The notes: generated by a model from the sequence alone, not told the origin. Positions 11,033 through 23,024 are shown, numbered from the stretch's first letter. The stretch: DNA of 64,000 bases from Cristatella mucedo (GCA_009760855.2 WPIO01000192.1:400575-464574), one strand, 5' to 3'. A program made the numbers and translations.

Positions 11033-12192
11033 AGATGCAAAACTGTCAAGATAGCAACATTGCCGTGTCGAACATCTGGTAAGCTTCAATGTCTAATAGA
11101 TAGAGGAAATATATCAGCCAGTTAATAAGTCACTTATTAGTGATCTATGGAACTGTCTTGAACACATGAGAGGCGTTGTTATATTCTGTCACTGTGTTGT
11201 ATGTGTCGTATATTGGTCGTTGCCAGGATCTAGAGGTAGCTAGTTGTCACTCAAGCATCTATTCTCTCAGTTGAAATGCTGAATTCATGGCAAGGGCAAA
11301 AACGTTCAACGTGTGACACGTACGAAACCCGTCGTCGTGGATTTTCGCCGTTTTCACGCTCCTGCTGCCTTGTAGCGTATTCCAGTTGCACTTGACCTCG
11401 ACGTGAAAATCTGAGCCAACAGTGATGCCCAGCGAAAAAAGTGCTATTTGTTACCAGCTTACAATCTTTGCTGATAGTGATATAAGTGCAGCTGAGTTTA
11501 TTATGTCCGCATTGAGGTGCTGTGCTCCATCGGTAATAAATGGTTTTAGGGACGATAGAAGTAGCTAAAGCCAAAAAAAGCCATGCCTGGAAAACACTCT
11601 TAGCCACGGTTAAGCAGTAAATTTGGGAAGTAGGAAATCAGGCCACCTAGAAAAACCATGCAAGACATAATATTTAGACATTAACTCGCTCTTAAAACTC
11701 GAGGTATTTGGTACACATCGTGTCTAATAGTTTCAGAGATGAATTTACCTTTCTATAAGGTTCAATTGATGCTTCGCCTAGAATGCACCGTGCGAACCGT
11801 TATGCTAAACAATAATGATCACACAACTGTGGTACTGTAAGGATACGTTATATAAACCACAGCTAGGGAATAATACTATAAAGCCGGATAATTGAGTCAA
11901 AGACATTGTTGCCGGAATTCACTAAGCCTAAAAAGCTTGTTATCAAACAGAATATGGTAGTGTTAGGATAAGCATGAAAGTGCTCAGATAAAAAAGGAAA
12001 CAAATAAAAACGTGCTGCACAAATTCCACACAGGATTTTACACCTGATCGGTATGGCTTGCTTAGTAGTAACTATATTGTCGACATTTTCTTTACAGATC
12101 TAGACAAAGAAAACCAGCAGATGGAAGTGAACAACCAGAATGGACTGGAATTCGTTGAACGATTTCATGGCAACCATCGCTATCGGTTGTAA
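11033..12192 (+). pseudogene. Downstream exon 2 tail and exon 3 relic of peptide copy 1
   Basis: After the TAG at 11030 the same frame stays open to a donor (GTAAGC at 11079). An acceptor (TTTACAG) precedes exon 3 at 12098, which is open for 31 codons from LDKENQQMEVNNQNG to TAA at 12190-12192. The exon 2 end phase (one base) and exon 3 start phase (two bases) match. Exon 3 is recognisable in the 20-kb and 40-kb copies (DxxxxQQ shared). Either it is now 3' untranslated sequence, or the TAG truncates a once longer protein. The post-stop stretch also shows C-x9-C (RC...PC), which might be the start of a second, broken domain. Confidence 0.45.
11640..12060. other. Second intron of peptide copy 1
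   Basis: Sequence between exon 2 and exon 3; it matches the corresponding intron of the 20-kb copy (for example CCTAGAATGCACCGTGC at about 11777 and 22040). No other feature was seen. Confidence 0.4.
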
Positions 12193-12646
12193 ACTTGGGC
12201 TTCAAAACTTTGATTAAAAGTCACCAGTTTAGCTCACGTGCACATGAAGGAGATCGATGCTAACACGTCTATGTTTTGCTCAGCAAGTTTCGCCGTTGAG
12301 ATCTCGCATAAGCCAAATCCAATCAATCATTATTTGAGCGAGCATTCATTATTTTCTAAGGCCTAGCACCGAGGCAATGTCCGTCTTCAGGATGAATGTT
12401 ATCTGGCCGGCAGAACCCTGGCCTGACCTGAGGTAACTTCGGCAACTCTCGCCTTCGCATACGAGTAGAGATCGTGAGGGATGGTGGGGCGACATAAAAG
12501 CGATGTAGGAAGCTCACAGACGAGTTGGGGGTGCACTGAGGAGGAAGATTGTATTGTAAGCATGTTATCCAGGTGAGCAAATTACTATACTCGAGGCGTC
12601 AATCGCACTGATGCAGAGCACGTGCCTAGAAGAGTAAGCAAAACAA

Positions 12647-12678
12647 AGAGAGAGAGAGAGCGAGAGAGATGTGTAGAT

Positions 12679-12741
<63 letters not shown>

Positions 12742-13108
12742 AAGCGACAGAGACGGAGAGAGAGACAGAGACATAGACAGAGACAGAGACAGAGACAGAG
12801 AGTCAGAGAGATAGAGAATGGAAGGGAGAGAGAGAGAGAGAGAGGAAGAGAGAGAGAGAGAGAAGTATAGAAAAAAGAGAGAGAGACAGTGATAGAGAGT
12901 AAGAAAGATAAAACGATAGAGAGAGAAAGATAGACAGAATTAGAGAAAGACAAAGATGGAGCGAGAGAGAGAGTGAGGGAGACAAAGAGAGACAGAGTGA
13001 GAGATGATAGAAGAGAGAGAGTGATTGAAAGACATATTTATATGGGAAGAGTGATTGAGAGGAATACAGGTCGATAAAGGGAGGGAGAGATAGAGAGAGA
13101 GAGAGAGC
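12647..13108 (+). repeat. (GA)n microsatellite with interruptions
   Basis: About 460 bp of AG dinucleotides with scattered C, T and A changes, longest and purest near 12681-12737. The translated frames through it are Arg-Glu or Ser-Leu repeats and are not genes. A GA array is also present at the homologous place in block X copy 2. Confidence 0.95.
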
Positions 13109-13339
13109 AGGTACGGTTGATATGTCATATGCGGCCCGTCGGTCGGCAGCCATGCAAAGTGACATACTAGCAGGTCTGCACCTTTGCTAGACTGTTCGAC
13201 GAATAACTGCAAACCACTGATATCGAGTCTAGTTTGGCTAAAATCAGCCTTATAATGGTGTCGGACAAGTAAAAGCTTGGGCCTTGTTTGTAGTACACGT
13301 TTGATTGTATCAATCTACACAAGTTCAAGGCATTTTGCA

Positions 13340-16200
13340 CAAAAGCACTTTAGTAAATTAGTTCCATGTCAGAGGCCTGTTTCGCAATCCACAAAATCCA
13401 CCGACATCCAGCCTAGTTCCATTTAAATCTATTCCAAAGTGGCTTTGGAAAGCTTCACAAAGTTGGATATAGCAAAAAAAAATATTGCAAAATGTACCGA
13501 AATCGTTTCCGGCTATATTGCTCAGGCATGGAAATAAAATTTTGCCGGTCCAGGCAAATACCACAATCCACTGCCTTCCTACTCGCAAGTATAAAGAAAT
13601 CTAGTTCTTAAAGCTTGTTATTGTTTGCATTGCACAGAAAAATCTGTGACGAGTGCACTCATAAAGGTCTTCTTGCCTTAGCATAAACTTTCTCATTCAA
13701 TTCCCGCAATCGACTGCAGTAGCACAGCCTATACCGTAATCAACTCCATTAACCGAAACCACGAATTATTACCATTACGAATTATCGAAAAAACATAGAA
13801 AGAGATTCTGAGTTCCAGTTATTTTTGCATTTTAGGATGCATGCTGGTACAAACCTGATTGAATTAAAACACCATGCATCTCCCACAATCTGGTTATGCA
13901 AAGCAAGCACCCGAAATGAACAGGGAAAGTACAGCAATCCACTCTATTCAACTGTAAAATATCCTCAAATCACCGTCACGAAGCTCTAATTTACGTTGCA
14001 TTTAAGAGTAGACTGAGTTCAAAGTGCATCCGCAAATACAGCTTCATCGTGCTTATAGGTTCTTATGCAATGCACTTTGACGACTGCATTGGCTCGCACC
14101 CATACGACAAAGTCCGATAACTGCAGCAATCCACTACAACCCACAACGGAGACCAGAACGCCTATACTCAAGGCTCAAATTATGATTGCAACCCTCCGTA
14201 ATGGTATGTAACGTATCTCCGTCTGTAACTCTACAAAGTCATAAAGACCATGTTAGTGATACGCAGGAGAGTTTTGTGTAGCACACTGACAGCCTGAGCG
14301 GCTTTCGGTACGCATTCGGTAGCCAACAGACTTCGTCTCACGCAACAAAGAGAAATTGGGAAGCATAGCAGAGTCAGGAGAGCAGTTGAGGTAGCGAGTA
14401 GCATAGAAGGAGCGGCTCAGGACCGCTGAAAAAGATGTGCCATAGTCGGCAGTTGGAGAGTAGATGTCGTTGCGCAAGAATTGTGGAAGCGAGTTCCACA
14501 GTCTAGGACCTGCAGAGCTAAAGCTTCTGTCGCCAACTGTCTTTAAGCAGAGTAATGGGACAGCTAATTTATTGTCCACATAGGACCTGAGGGCGCGAAG
14601 AGGGTGAAACAGGTGCAGCAGTTCAGCTAGGTATGGAGGAGCCAAGCCGTGGCGGGCCTTGTGGGTCAGCGTAAGAACTTTGCTCTGTATCTGTTGCTAA
14701 ACAGGCAACCATCCTAGCTCATTTAGCAAAGGAGACACGTGCTGAAACCGCGGGAACTTAAAGGCTAGCCGTGCAGCCATATTCAAAGTCCGCTGCAGTG
14801 GCCTAATAGCTTTCTTCTTTCTCCCAGCCAAAAGGGAATTACAATAATCAAGCCGAGACAGAACTAAAGAGCTAGTTAAATATTTTAAAAGCCACTGTGG
14901 GAGACAGCTCCTAATCTTGGATAGGGATCGGATGTGACAGCTAGCTGTAGAAGCAGACTTCTGAATGAAGCTTCTGAAATTGAGGCAGCTGTCGAAAACG
15001 ACACCTAAATTTCGAGCACGTGGTTGCACAATAGCATCACCTATTAGAAGAGCAAAGCCTTTTAATCCAGCCGCACGTTTTGGGTGTCTAAGGAGTAGCA
15101 GTTCGGTGTATCATCATTTAATTTCAGAAAGTTTTCCGACATCCAGGATCGAATATCGGCAATGCAAGCATTCAGTTTCTCAGTTGCCGCAGCAGATTCC
15201 GACGGCTTGAATGTCAAATGCAACTGAGTATCTTCAGCATAGAAGTGATATCCTATGTCGTGGGCCTTAATCAATTTTCCCAGAGGTTGTGTGTAAATTG
15301 AGAACAGCAAGGGACCGAGTACGGACCCTTGAAGGACTCCACAGGTGACCTTTCTCGGGTGTGAGACCTAACCCCCACACGACACGGATTGAACACGATC
15401 AGACAAGTAGGATTTAAACCACGCCAGTGCTTCGTCTGCCAGACCGATTGTTGTTCTCAATTGTTCAAGTAGAACTTCGTGATCAATTGTGTCGAAGGCA
15501 GCAGACAGATCTAGCAGAGCTAGGGCAGTGACATTCCCGTCGTCGCCGCCACGTAGAATTTCATTGTTAGGGCGGAGGAGAGTGGTTTCAGTTGAGTGCT
15601 GCCTCTTGAACCCTGATTGAAATTTTTCTGACATTCAATTATTTATTAATATGTTCAACCAGCTGCTTACTCTTCGGTTATTGCGTCCTTGCCAAATGTC
15701 ACTGTAATTCGACCATTCTGCAGCAATGCACTGCTGCTGAATTCGAAGGCATGCTCCTATATAGTGATTCATCTCAATCTGACGAAGTCTGTCAAAATCC
15801 TCTGCAATTCGCTAAACATCGTCACGAATGTCTACAATAGAGGCAATAATAATAGTTGCAAACAGATCTACTATTCAACCGTTAGGTACTCGGGTAACTT
15901 TATAGTAATAGCTTCGGCCATGCCACTGGGATATGTTGCAATTAAACTACAATAGCCCGGAATAGTAGTTAAATCAACCACAAACGACCCCAGAACGACT
16001 AGAACTCCCACTCTATGAGTGATACAAGTGATTGCACGTAGCTCTAATCTTTGGTTATTGTGCAATCGCACACTTTAACCAGAATCGCCTCGACCATTCG
16101 GTAGCAATGCACTGCAATCGACTGCAATGTCCCTGGCCAAAATTGCAATCTACAGCAGTCTGATTTGAATGGCCCGAAATTGATTTCGCATCGCTTCAAT
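13340..16200. repeat. Degenerate repeat region rich in TGCAATC(G/C)ACTGCAAT motifs
   Basis: Outside the inserted LINE, the sequence repeatedly contains CAATCCAC, CAATCGACTGCA and close variants, for example at about 13563, 13707, 13930, 14126 and 16100-16130. The same region in block X copy 2 (23240-24700) has the same texture, for example at about 23732, 24070, 24131 and 24470. It looks like an old, strongly decayed tandem array with an irregular unit of roughly 150-250 bp. No coding content was recognised. Confidence 0.55.
14210..15660 (-). mobile_element. LINE (L2/CR1-like), reverse transcriptase to C-terminus
   Basis: The minus strand reads the reverse transcriptase in order: GFKRQHSTETTLL and ALLDLSAAFDTIDHEVLLEQ (15634-15368), YHFYAEDTQLHLTF (15310-15062; the catalytic YADD reads YAED), RNLGVVFDSCLNF and SRLDYCNSLLAG (15029-14697), then the C-terminal APPYLAELL and RLWNSLPQFLRND (14645-14253). 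A few frameshifts separate the pieces. It is the least decayed LINE domain set in the window. It is 5' truncated near 15660. Block X copy 2 lacks it at the equivalent point (about 24195), so it inserted into this copy or was lost from the other. The D-to-E change in the catalytic box suggests it is inactive. Confidence 0.9.
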
Positions 16201-16610
16201 TTTGAATGCATATTACAAAACAAACAGGTTAAAGTTCACAGCTTCATGTTAACCAATTGAGCTCGTACAATCTCGGGCATAGCATGGCGAATTACAGCAA
16301 CGGCCGGCGCGAAGCAGCAATCCAATACGGCAAGTGGCAAACAGGCTACAAATTGGCTGCATACAGTTTCACTTGCCGTTGTATTTTACTTCATGCTAAA
16401 ATTAGAATCCTGCTCATTTCAAGCCTTTGTCGCATCAATTGTTAACAATGCATTCCAATCGACAGCCATGGCAGGAGCCAATACTGCAGCCCTTGGCAGA
16501 TCGACGAGAAATCGGCTGGACGAAGCTCACATTCTTATTTCATGTAACTTCCCACTTCGCCTATTCTTACAAAATTATTTAATAAGGCTATCACGATTTT
16601 GTAAAATCTT

Positions 16611-17149
16611 GGGATGAGGAACAAGCAATCCGTTTGAAGAATGAGCATTTATGCATTTGATCTACCTGGTGTAGTACTAGTGGCACTGCCACTGGTTATC
16701 GGGAGCCAATTTAGACTTGCACTCACAGTTGCTCCAATTTCATCACATCTGAAGTATACGCTGACATAGTATGCTTTATAATACTATGAATGTATTGTCT
16801 CACTTGAGTACGGAAAAAGGCTTTACAAGACTTTCATAGTTTGAACATTATTGCACCATCTTAATAAATTACCTACTTTCAAGCTTGAAGTTTTACCGGA
16901 AGATCTGAGCACTGCCCGTAACATTTTTTTAATCCTGTGCTACAAATGTCTTTTACTAACCTCGTTACCATTCCACAAATAGGAAACAGCTATGAGGCTG
17001 TAACAGCTTGCTAACCGTAGGGATAGACTGGAGTGATTAATCTGTATGGTTGAAGATACTGTGGTGCCAGCCTCGCCCTGTACTCGAGTTATCGGTGTCC
17101 TCTTGAAGGAATAAATATGTTGTGAAATTATGGCAAAAACTAAGAAATT
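16611..17149. other. No recognisable gene
   Basis: Intergenic sequence between block X copy 1 and repeat R copy 2. The minus-strand open frame at 16940-17212 has no recognisable motif. Confidence 0.4.
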
Positions 17150-17977
17150 TGATAATAATACAGACAACGAAAAAAATTTAATTAAAATTCGAATTTTAAA
17201 TAAATTACACAAAGACCAAATGACACGTCTCGCTTAAAGGATTAGCAAGCCAAGTGCCAATGCATCTGGCATTGGTGACAAGCTCATTCCGTGTGTTGTG
17301 CAGTGAGGGTTTCAGCCTTCGCCATGATCCGTGGAGCTAATAAACAGAGACGACTCTTTAAGAAAGTTCATGCCTGTATTGCTGTCTGCAAATCTTCAAG
17401 GTTGCAAAGATAGCTTTTAGTGGGTGTCTGCTAGTTTTTCTCAATTTCTTTTACACTGGTTGACGGCAATTCAATTGGGTACCACTGTACTGTTCGGCCC
17501 AGTAGTCAAGGTTCTCATTCGAAAAAAAGTAAAGGAGAATGCATTTTAAGGCCCTGAATATGGAATCAAGCTCCGCGACATGTTTGAATCGTCCGTATAA
17601 AAAGATTAGGTTTTCAGATGTTCATTTTCAAATGAATTTTCTTTCTATTTAAATTTAACTTTACCTGTATGCCTTGCCTACAGGCTATCGACATGAGACA
17701 CAGGTAATGCAACCAGAATCACAGCTAGCTGCAGAATTTGATGCATCAACTTCACGGGTATTTACTTCGACCCGATGAAAAAAGCTTCGTTTCATCTAAG
17801 CGCCATAGCAGACAAATATGGTATTCTCCGCCAGGTGTCAGCTCCGCGTCTGCACCAAGCTATACTTGGTCATACGGAACTGATATTACGACACCCTCAT
17901 TAGGCACAGGGCTAGCAGTGACCACAAATGTTCATCGATTTCGAAAGAATTTTGAATCACTGTGACGTCGCGCAAAA
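17150..17977 (+). repeat. Dispersed repeat R, copy 2
   Basis: Differs from 6202-7027 by only scattered changes and is therefore the youngest long duplication in the window. The internal open frame beginning MMHQLHGYLLRPDE is preserved at 17738-17965, but the two frames end differently (TAA becomes absent and the frame runs on to FESL). The flanks are unrelated to those of copy 1. Confidence 0.75.
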
Positions 17978-18099
17978 AGGGATACGAATTAAGTTGACTT
18001 GGCAGCATGATTAATCAGTGAATTGACTGGTGGAGCACTATATAATAGTGCTAGTACTGCAATAGCATTTCAAAGTGAAACAGCTGCACGACATAGCCG

Positions 18100-18250
18100 T
18101 TGCCGAGCTGGTTTGGCTCGGAGGTTAAGGCGCTCGCCCAAAACCAAGGTCCGGCCGAGGTCGAGAACTCGAGGCCCTTGGCTTATGTGAAGCGCCTGCA
18201 CAGAAACTAATTTCTCTTACGGTGCTATCCAAATTATTTTTACGTTATTT
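18100..18250 (+). mobile_element. tRNA-derived SINE with LINE-type 3' tail
   Basis: The 5' part carries an RNA polymerase III A-box-like TGGCTCGGAGGTTAAGGCG at about 18114 and a B-box-like GGTCGAGAACTC at about 18159, with tRNA-like spacing. It is followed at 18190 by GAAGCGCCT...CTCTTACGGTGCT, the same hairpin-type tail seen at LINE 3' ends here (7669, 21487, 26968), and a TTATTT-rich end. A tRNA head joined to a LINE tail is how SINEs use the LINE machinery. It is not a functional tRNA gene, because no acceptor stem can be formed. Confidence 0.6.
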
Positions 18251-18599
18251 CCTTATACTTGCCCTTCAGTACTACCTTAGGATGGCGTGAATTGATAACA
18301 GGCTGCCGGTGAACCGAAAAATAATGGATCAGTACGCATACTAGCTACGACTGATGTCTTAGACGTTGTTAGTCGTTCTTTTGCAGTCTTTCCACGAGCC
18401 CCGCTCTAATTTCTAATTTCCACGACCGAACACTTACGCAAAACGTTTCCGATTAATGTAGCAGTCTTATCGTTGCATCTCCATCTGTACCGCCATAAAG
18501 CCATGAAGGGCATACGAAGGTGTTACCTAGCTTAGTTTTTGATAGAAAATTCACACCTCAAATTGCCTTTGGTACTACTTGATAGTCAACAAACATAAT
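18251..18599. other. No recognisable gene
   Basis: Nothing supported was seen between the SINE and the LINE fragment. Confidence 0.4.
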
Positions 18600-19095
18600 C
18601 TCGCATTCGAGAAAGAGAGTAAAAATCGTAGCTGATTCAGGAGAGCAGCTGAGTTAGTGGGTGATATGAAAGTAGCAGCTCAATATGGCTGGAAAGGATG
18701 TTCAATAGTCGGAAGCAGGATGGTCGTTGTCGTTGTGCAAGAATTATGGAAGTAAGTCCCACAGTCTAGGACCTGCAAAGGAAAAACTTCCGTCGCCAAT
18801 ATTCTATAAGTAATCACATGGAGCATGTGTTTTATTTATCATATAGGACCTGGGTACAAGATAAAGGCTGAAACGAGTATAGCAGTTCAGCGAGCTTAGG
18901 AGGCAAGCCATGGTGGGCCCTTTGGGTCAATGTAAAAACATTGGCTCTTTTAGAAAGAGAACACTCGGTCAGCTTGAGCCTGCGGGAACTTTAAATTAGC
19001 TCTGTAGGCATATCAATCGACAGCATCATTGGCTCAGTGGCCTTTGTCGGTTGTTGTAGCTAAACAAGGGAATACAGCCATCTAGCCGAGCCAGA
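18600..19095 (-). mobile_element. LINE C-terminal fragment
   Basis: Aligns with 14320-14830 in the same orientation: shared runs include CAGGAGAGCAG, CCCACAGTCTAGGACCTGCA and CAGTTCAGC. On the minus strand this is the region encoding the GPRLWNSLP segment. It is strongly decayed and carries no long open frame. Confidence 0.7.
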
Positions 19096-20318
19096 CGTGA
19101 GAAGCTTGTTAATTTTTTATAAACGATCGTGGAATAAAGTTTACAATCTTAGATATAGAAGAGACATGCCGCATAGGTGTAGCATCAGTATTCCTAATGA
19201 AACTTTCAACATTAGATATCTCATCCATCGATTACGTGGAGCAAATCTTTCTCGAAAATCAAGGAGGCAACAATTTACCTTGCCCTTAAAATCTATCGTC
19301 GATCACAGAAAACGTCGTCCTGTAGCGGCTACGCCCAATGCCCAACTTGTACGAGGCATAGACCTGTTGCCGTTAATCCCATATAGAATAATTCATGCAG
19401 AGTTAGCTGCAGGTGTTGTCCTTGCTCTCTTTAAAGAAGTTGGGGTTACAAATTTCAAAGATAAATACTACATCACAAATATGGGCAGCTTAGACCTACT
19501 CTATGTTTACCATTCCTTTTGAAGACGCTGCAAGCATTTTCGTTCATCAGATAAACTGCATTCAAAATATATAGGAGCACCTTACTCAAAGCGTCATCGA
19601 TTTGTCTTTTAAAATGAAATAATCTTGCTGCAATAAGTAAGTTTATGTATTTATTCATTTAGTCGACACTTGTCCTGCCTAAGAACATTTAAAGCCTTTG
19701 AATTGCATAGTGTAGCTTGAGTTGTCGTCGCGAACAGCACAGAACGATAGCCGACACCCCCAGTTTATTTCACCACGCACAGAGCAGGGCGAAGCACATC
19801 CCTCTCGCCCACGGGAGTGCCGCCGACTCCCTTGCCACAACAATCACCAATAGCATGTCCCGACTGCATACCACATCGAGTGTCACGGCCCACTCGTACA
19901 GCGATCAGGGGCAGTGTACCTTCAAGCTTTCATGTGGAAGCCTGCTCTTGCAAAAACTAGCAAAAACTCCGACTACTATTGCATGGAGCGGACGTAAAGC
20001 CCAGCTTTCCAGCAATTTGGAATGTTTGGTTAGCTTTTAAACTTCCAAGACTTTAAAGACTTCACGGAGGAATACAAATTCAGTGCAATTCCTGTTCTCC
20101 CCATGAACTATTCTTGGTTACATCTAAAAATATTCATGCTGGAGTGGCTTATTCACGTAGGCAGAATCCGTTGAGCCCATTTTGATAACTTCAAACTGGG
20201 TCCATAGGGTGAAAATAAACTAAATCATCTCAATATAAACGAACCCAGTGAACTAGCTCAGCACAGCTTGAGAGAAGCGTTAATAATGTCTACAGCTGTG
20301 CGTGACATAGAATTTAAT

Positions 20319-22441
20319 ATGCTGAAGATACAGACTGCTCATCTCCTTATCGCTCTACTTGCTGTTTGGGAAATGGCTGCACAAAACGGCTATTCCAATA
20401 TTAAAGCATCTGCCAGGAGTCTCGGTTTTGGGAAACCTCCTCTTGATTCTAAGGAAAGATGTCTCATAAAAAATGTAGTGAGTAGGCGTAGTGAGCTGGT
20501 TGTCATACGTAAATTTGTATGTCATTGACTGTAAAGCTCCGATATATGGAACACAATAAATGTTCCTCTCATTGGCGAACGATGGCAGTTCAAAATGATG
20601 TAATCGTATATTGTAAAAGGAAAAAGTGAAGGAAAAAAGTGACTGAGAGAGAACAAAAAGCAACACAGAGAAGTAAGAGAGGTTGGTTACTTAGCTATAA
20701 AACGATAACTTAAGAACTTTTTTGAAAATACTAATAGAATAAATACTGATCAGGCTAGGATGGTTAAGAAAAACATTGACTTGAAGTCGGTGTGGCGATT
20801 GAGAGCAAATATGAAGTAGCAGTCGTTGCTAGAAAAAGAGTTTGTAAAAATTATGAGAAAAGGTTTCGTTAATTGTAAGATAGAGGAGATGCTTATGCAA
20901 TTGCTGTACTTGTATTAAATTTATCCGTAACTGAATAGTTTTGAAATCAAATAAAGTTGAGGCTGTGACACATTCCAAAAGGCCCAGCTCTCGTTTGACG
21001 GTTTCTAATCTGTGTAGTTCCAAGTATGTTTTGCCAGTTTTTTACATTAGCTAGAAAGTGGGCAGTGGCTGCTGGTGGTTTAGGTAGGCAATTACGCTCA
21101 GCTTACTTAGCCCTGTTTTCTTTAATTTTGTACGATCGATGCGTGCGATTTTTGCTACTGAGCCGTAGGAACTCCTCCTTCCTCCTCCTTTGGTGTACTC
21201 TTACGTTAGAAATACCAAACTGTAATAATGGAAACATTTCCGTGTCGAACATCTAGTAACCTTGAACTTCTAATACACAGAGAATAGATCAGCTAGTAAA
21301 TAAGACAATTTTTGGTTATCAATGAAATAGTCTTCATCCCATTAGAGATGTTAATATATTTTTTCTTACTGGGATCTAATGGTAGCAAGTTGTCACGCCA
21401 GTATTTATTCACTCAGTCGATATGACTAATTATCAAGCATAATATTACTCACCATTCAATCCCATTAACCCTTGCAGCAAATGTAAAGCCCCTAGAAAGA
21501 GATTAAGTTCTCTGAGGGCGCTTTGTCAAGTGCATTATTATTATCCTCATTATTAATTCACGGTGGGGGCTGTAGCGTTTATTGAACGTGTAACAACAGC
21601 CATCGGGGATTTAAGCTGTTCTTACGTTCCTGCTGCCTCGTTGCATATTCCAATGGCATTTGACCTCGACATGAAAATCCCGAACAATCGTAATACCTGG
21701 CGTAATAGTGCTTGTGATCACCAGCTAATAATCTGTGCTGCTATTAGTTAAACTAGTACAGCTGACTTATTTAAGTCCTAATTAAGGTGATGTGCTCCAT
21801 CGGCAATGGATCGTTTTAAAGACGATAGAAGTAGGTACAGCCTCAATGCCAAATCTATAACAGTCTTATACTTCGTCCAGAAATAAATTCGGGCATTACT
21901 TAATCAGGCCAACTAGGATAACTCCAATAGACGTTTACTTTGACATTCACTTGTTATCAAAACCCAAGGTTTTTAATACATTTAACGTCTAATAGCTTTC
22001 TGAATGAAGGTACGTTTATGTAAGGTTCAATTGATGCTTTGCCTAGAATGCACCGTGCAAAACCACTTGGCTTAGCTATAAGGATACTACAAATGTGGTA
22101 CTCTAACGATACGTTACAAGAACCACAGATAGGGTATACTAGTACAAAGCGAGCTTACTGAGTTGTAGACGTCGTTGCCCAAATTCACTAAACTCAAAAA
22201 GTTTGCTATCAAACAGAGAATGGCGGTTTTTGGGATTAACATAGAATTTCAAAGATGAAAAACGTTAAAATAAAAGTCAAGGTGCATGATTTGCACACAA
22301 GATGGTACACCTGATCGGTAGCGCCAGCTTAGTAGTCACTATAATGTTGACATTGTTTCTGCAGATCTCGACCGAGACAACCAGCAAATGGAAAAGAAAA
22401 ACCAGACTGGAATTTGTTGCAATATTTCACGGCTATCATAG
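20319..22441 (+). pseudogene. Pacifastin-like peptide gene, copy 2 (degraded)
   Basis: Exon 1 (20319-20477) starts at ATG with MLKIQTAHLLIALLAVW and keeps signal peptide, propeptide (FGKPPLDSKERC) and GTGAGT donor. It is 2 bp shorter than copy 1, which changes the splice phase. Exon 2 (21134-21255) has lost its acceptor: the AG before GATCGAT is AC here. In the ancestral frame CDFC is followed by TGA where copy 1 has its fourth cysteine region, and the last two cysteines are gone. Exon 3 (22365-22441) keeps an acceptor and LDRDNQQMEKKNQ. This is a dead copy; a stand-alone use of exon 1 cannot be excluded. Confidence 0.6.
21432..21555 (+). mobile_element. Short LINE 3'-end insertion
   Basis: Contains the LINE 3' untranslated segment (AATATTACTCACCATTCAAT), the hairpin CCCCTAGAAAGAGATTAAGTTCTCTGAGGGCG and an ATTATTATT tail. 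Copy 1 of block X runs straight from GAAATGCT to GAATTCATGG at about 11273 without it, so the insertion boundary is well defined. It is a very short 5'-truncated copy lying in the second intron of the dead peptide gene. Confidence 0.75.
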
Positions 22442-22884
22442 CAATCGGTTGCAAACATGGGGCTTTACAGCTTCGATTAAAAATTGCATGCCTAGCTCAC
22501 AAACACACGAAGGAAATTGGGGTGAACGCATCTAACCTTTTCTAAAATAATTGCCATCGAGATATCGCCTGAGCCAGATTCAATAAAAATATCTTTAGCA
22601 AGCATTCATTACCCAAAGCTGAGTGAATGCCGGACTTCAGAACGAAGGTCAGCTGGCCGATAAAACCCTGGCCTGATTTGAGGTAACACCGGTAATTCAG
22701 GCCTTAGCACAATTGCAGGCGTCGTGAGGGATAGTGGGGTAATGGGGAAGCGCTATACAATGCACTCGGACGAGTTGTGGACGTGATGACGATAAAGGCT
22801 GTCTTGAAGGCAGGCGATCCAGGTGAGCAAGCTGATATACTCATGTCCTTAATCGTGCTGCTACGGAGTCTGTGCATAGACAAG

Positions 22885-22954
22885 TGAGCGACAGAAAGAG
22901 AGAAAGTGAAAGAGAGAGAGGAAGACAGAGAGCGAGATAGAGAAAGAGAGTGAA

Positions 22955-23024
<70 letters not shown>

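Larger units (their letters stand above)
9120..16610 (+). repeat. Segmental duplication block X, copy 1
   Basis: Aligns with about 19100-24950 over its whole length. Shared landmarks in the same order are the GATTACGTGGAGC segment (9236/19229), a TGCTGGAGTGGCTTATTC segment (9962/20138), exon 1, exon 2 and exon 3 of the peptide gene (10125/20319, 10957/21134, 12098/22365), a GA microsatellite (12647/22885), a TGCAATC-rich region and a terminal GGGCATAGCATGGC segment (16276/24799). Copy 1 contains a LINE (about 14210-15660) that is absent from copy 2. Confidence 0.85.

Noticed and set aside
12565-13212. Long Ser-Leu and Arg-Glu rich open frames on both strands
   Set aside because: They are translations of the GA microsatellite; no start context or family resemblance.
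19097-19522. 141-codon open frame with RLRGANLSRKSRRQ
   Set aside because: The equivalent frame in block X copy 1 is broken, no motif is recognisable and no splice or start support exists.
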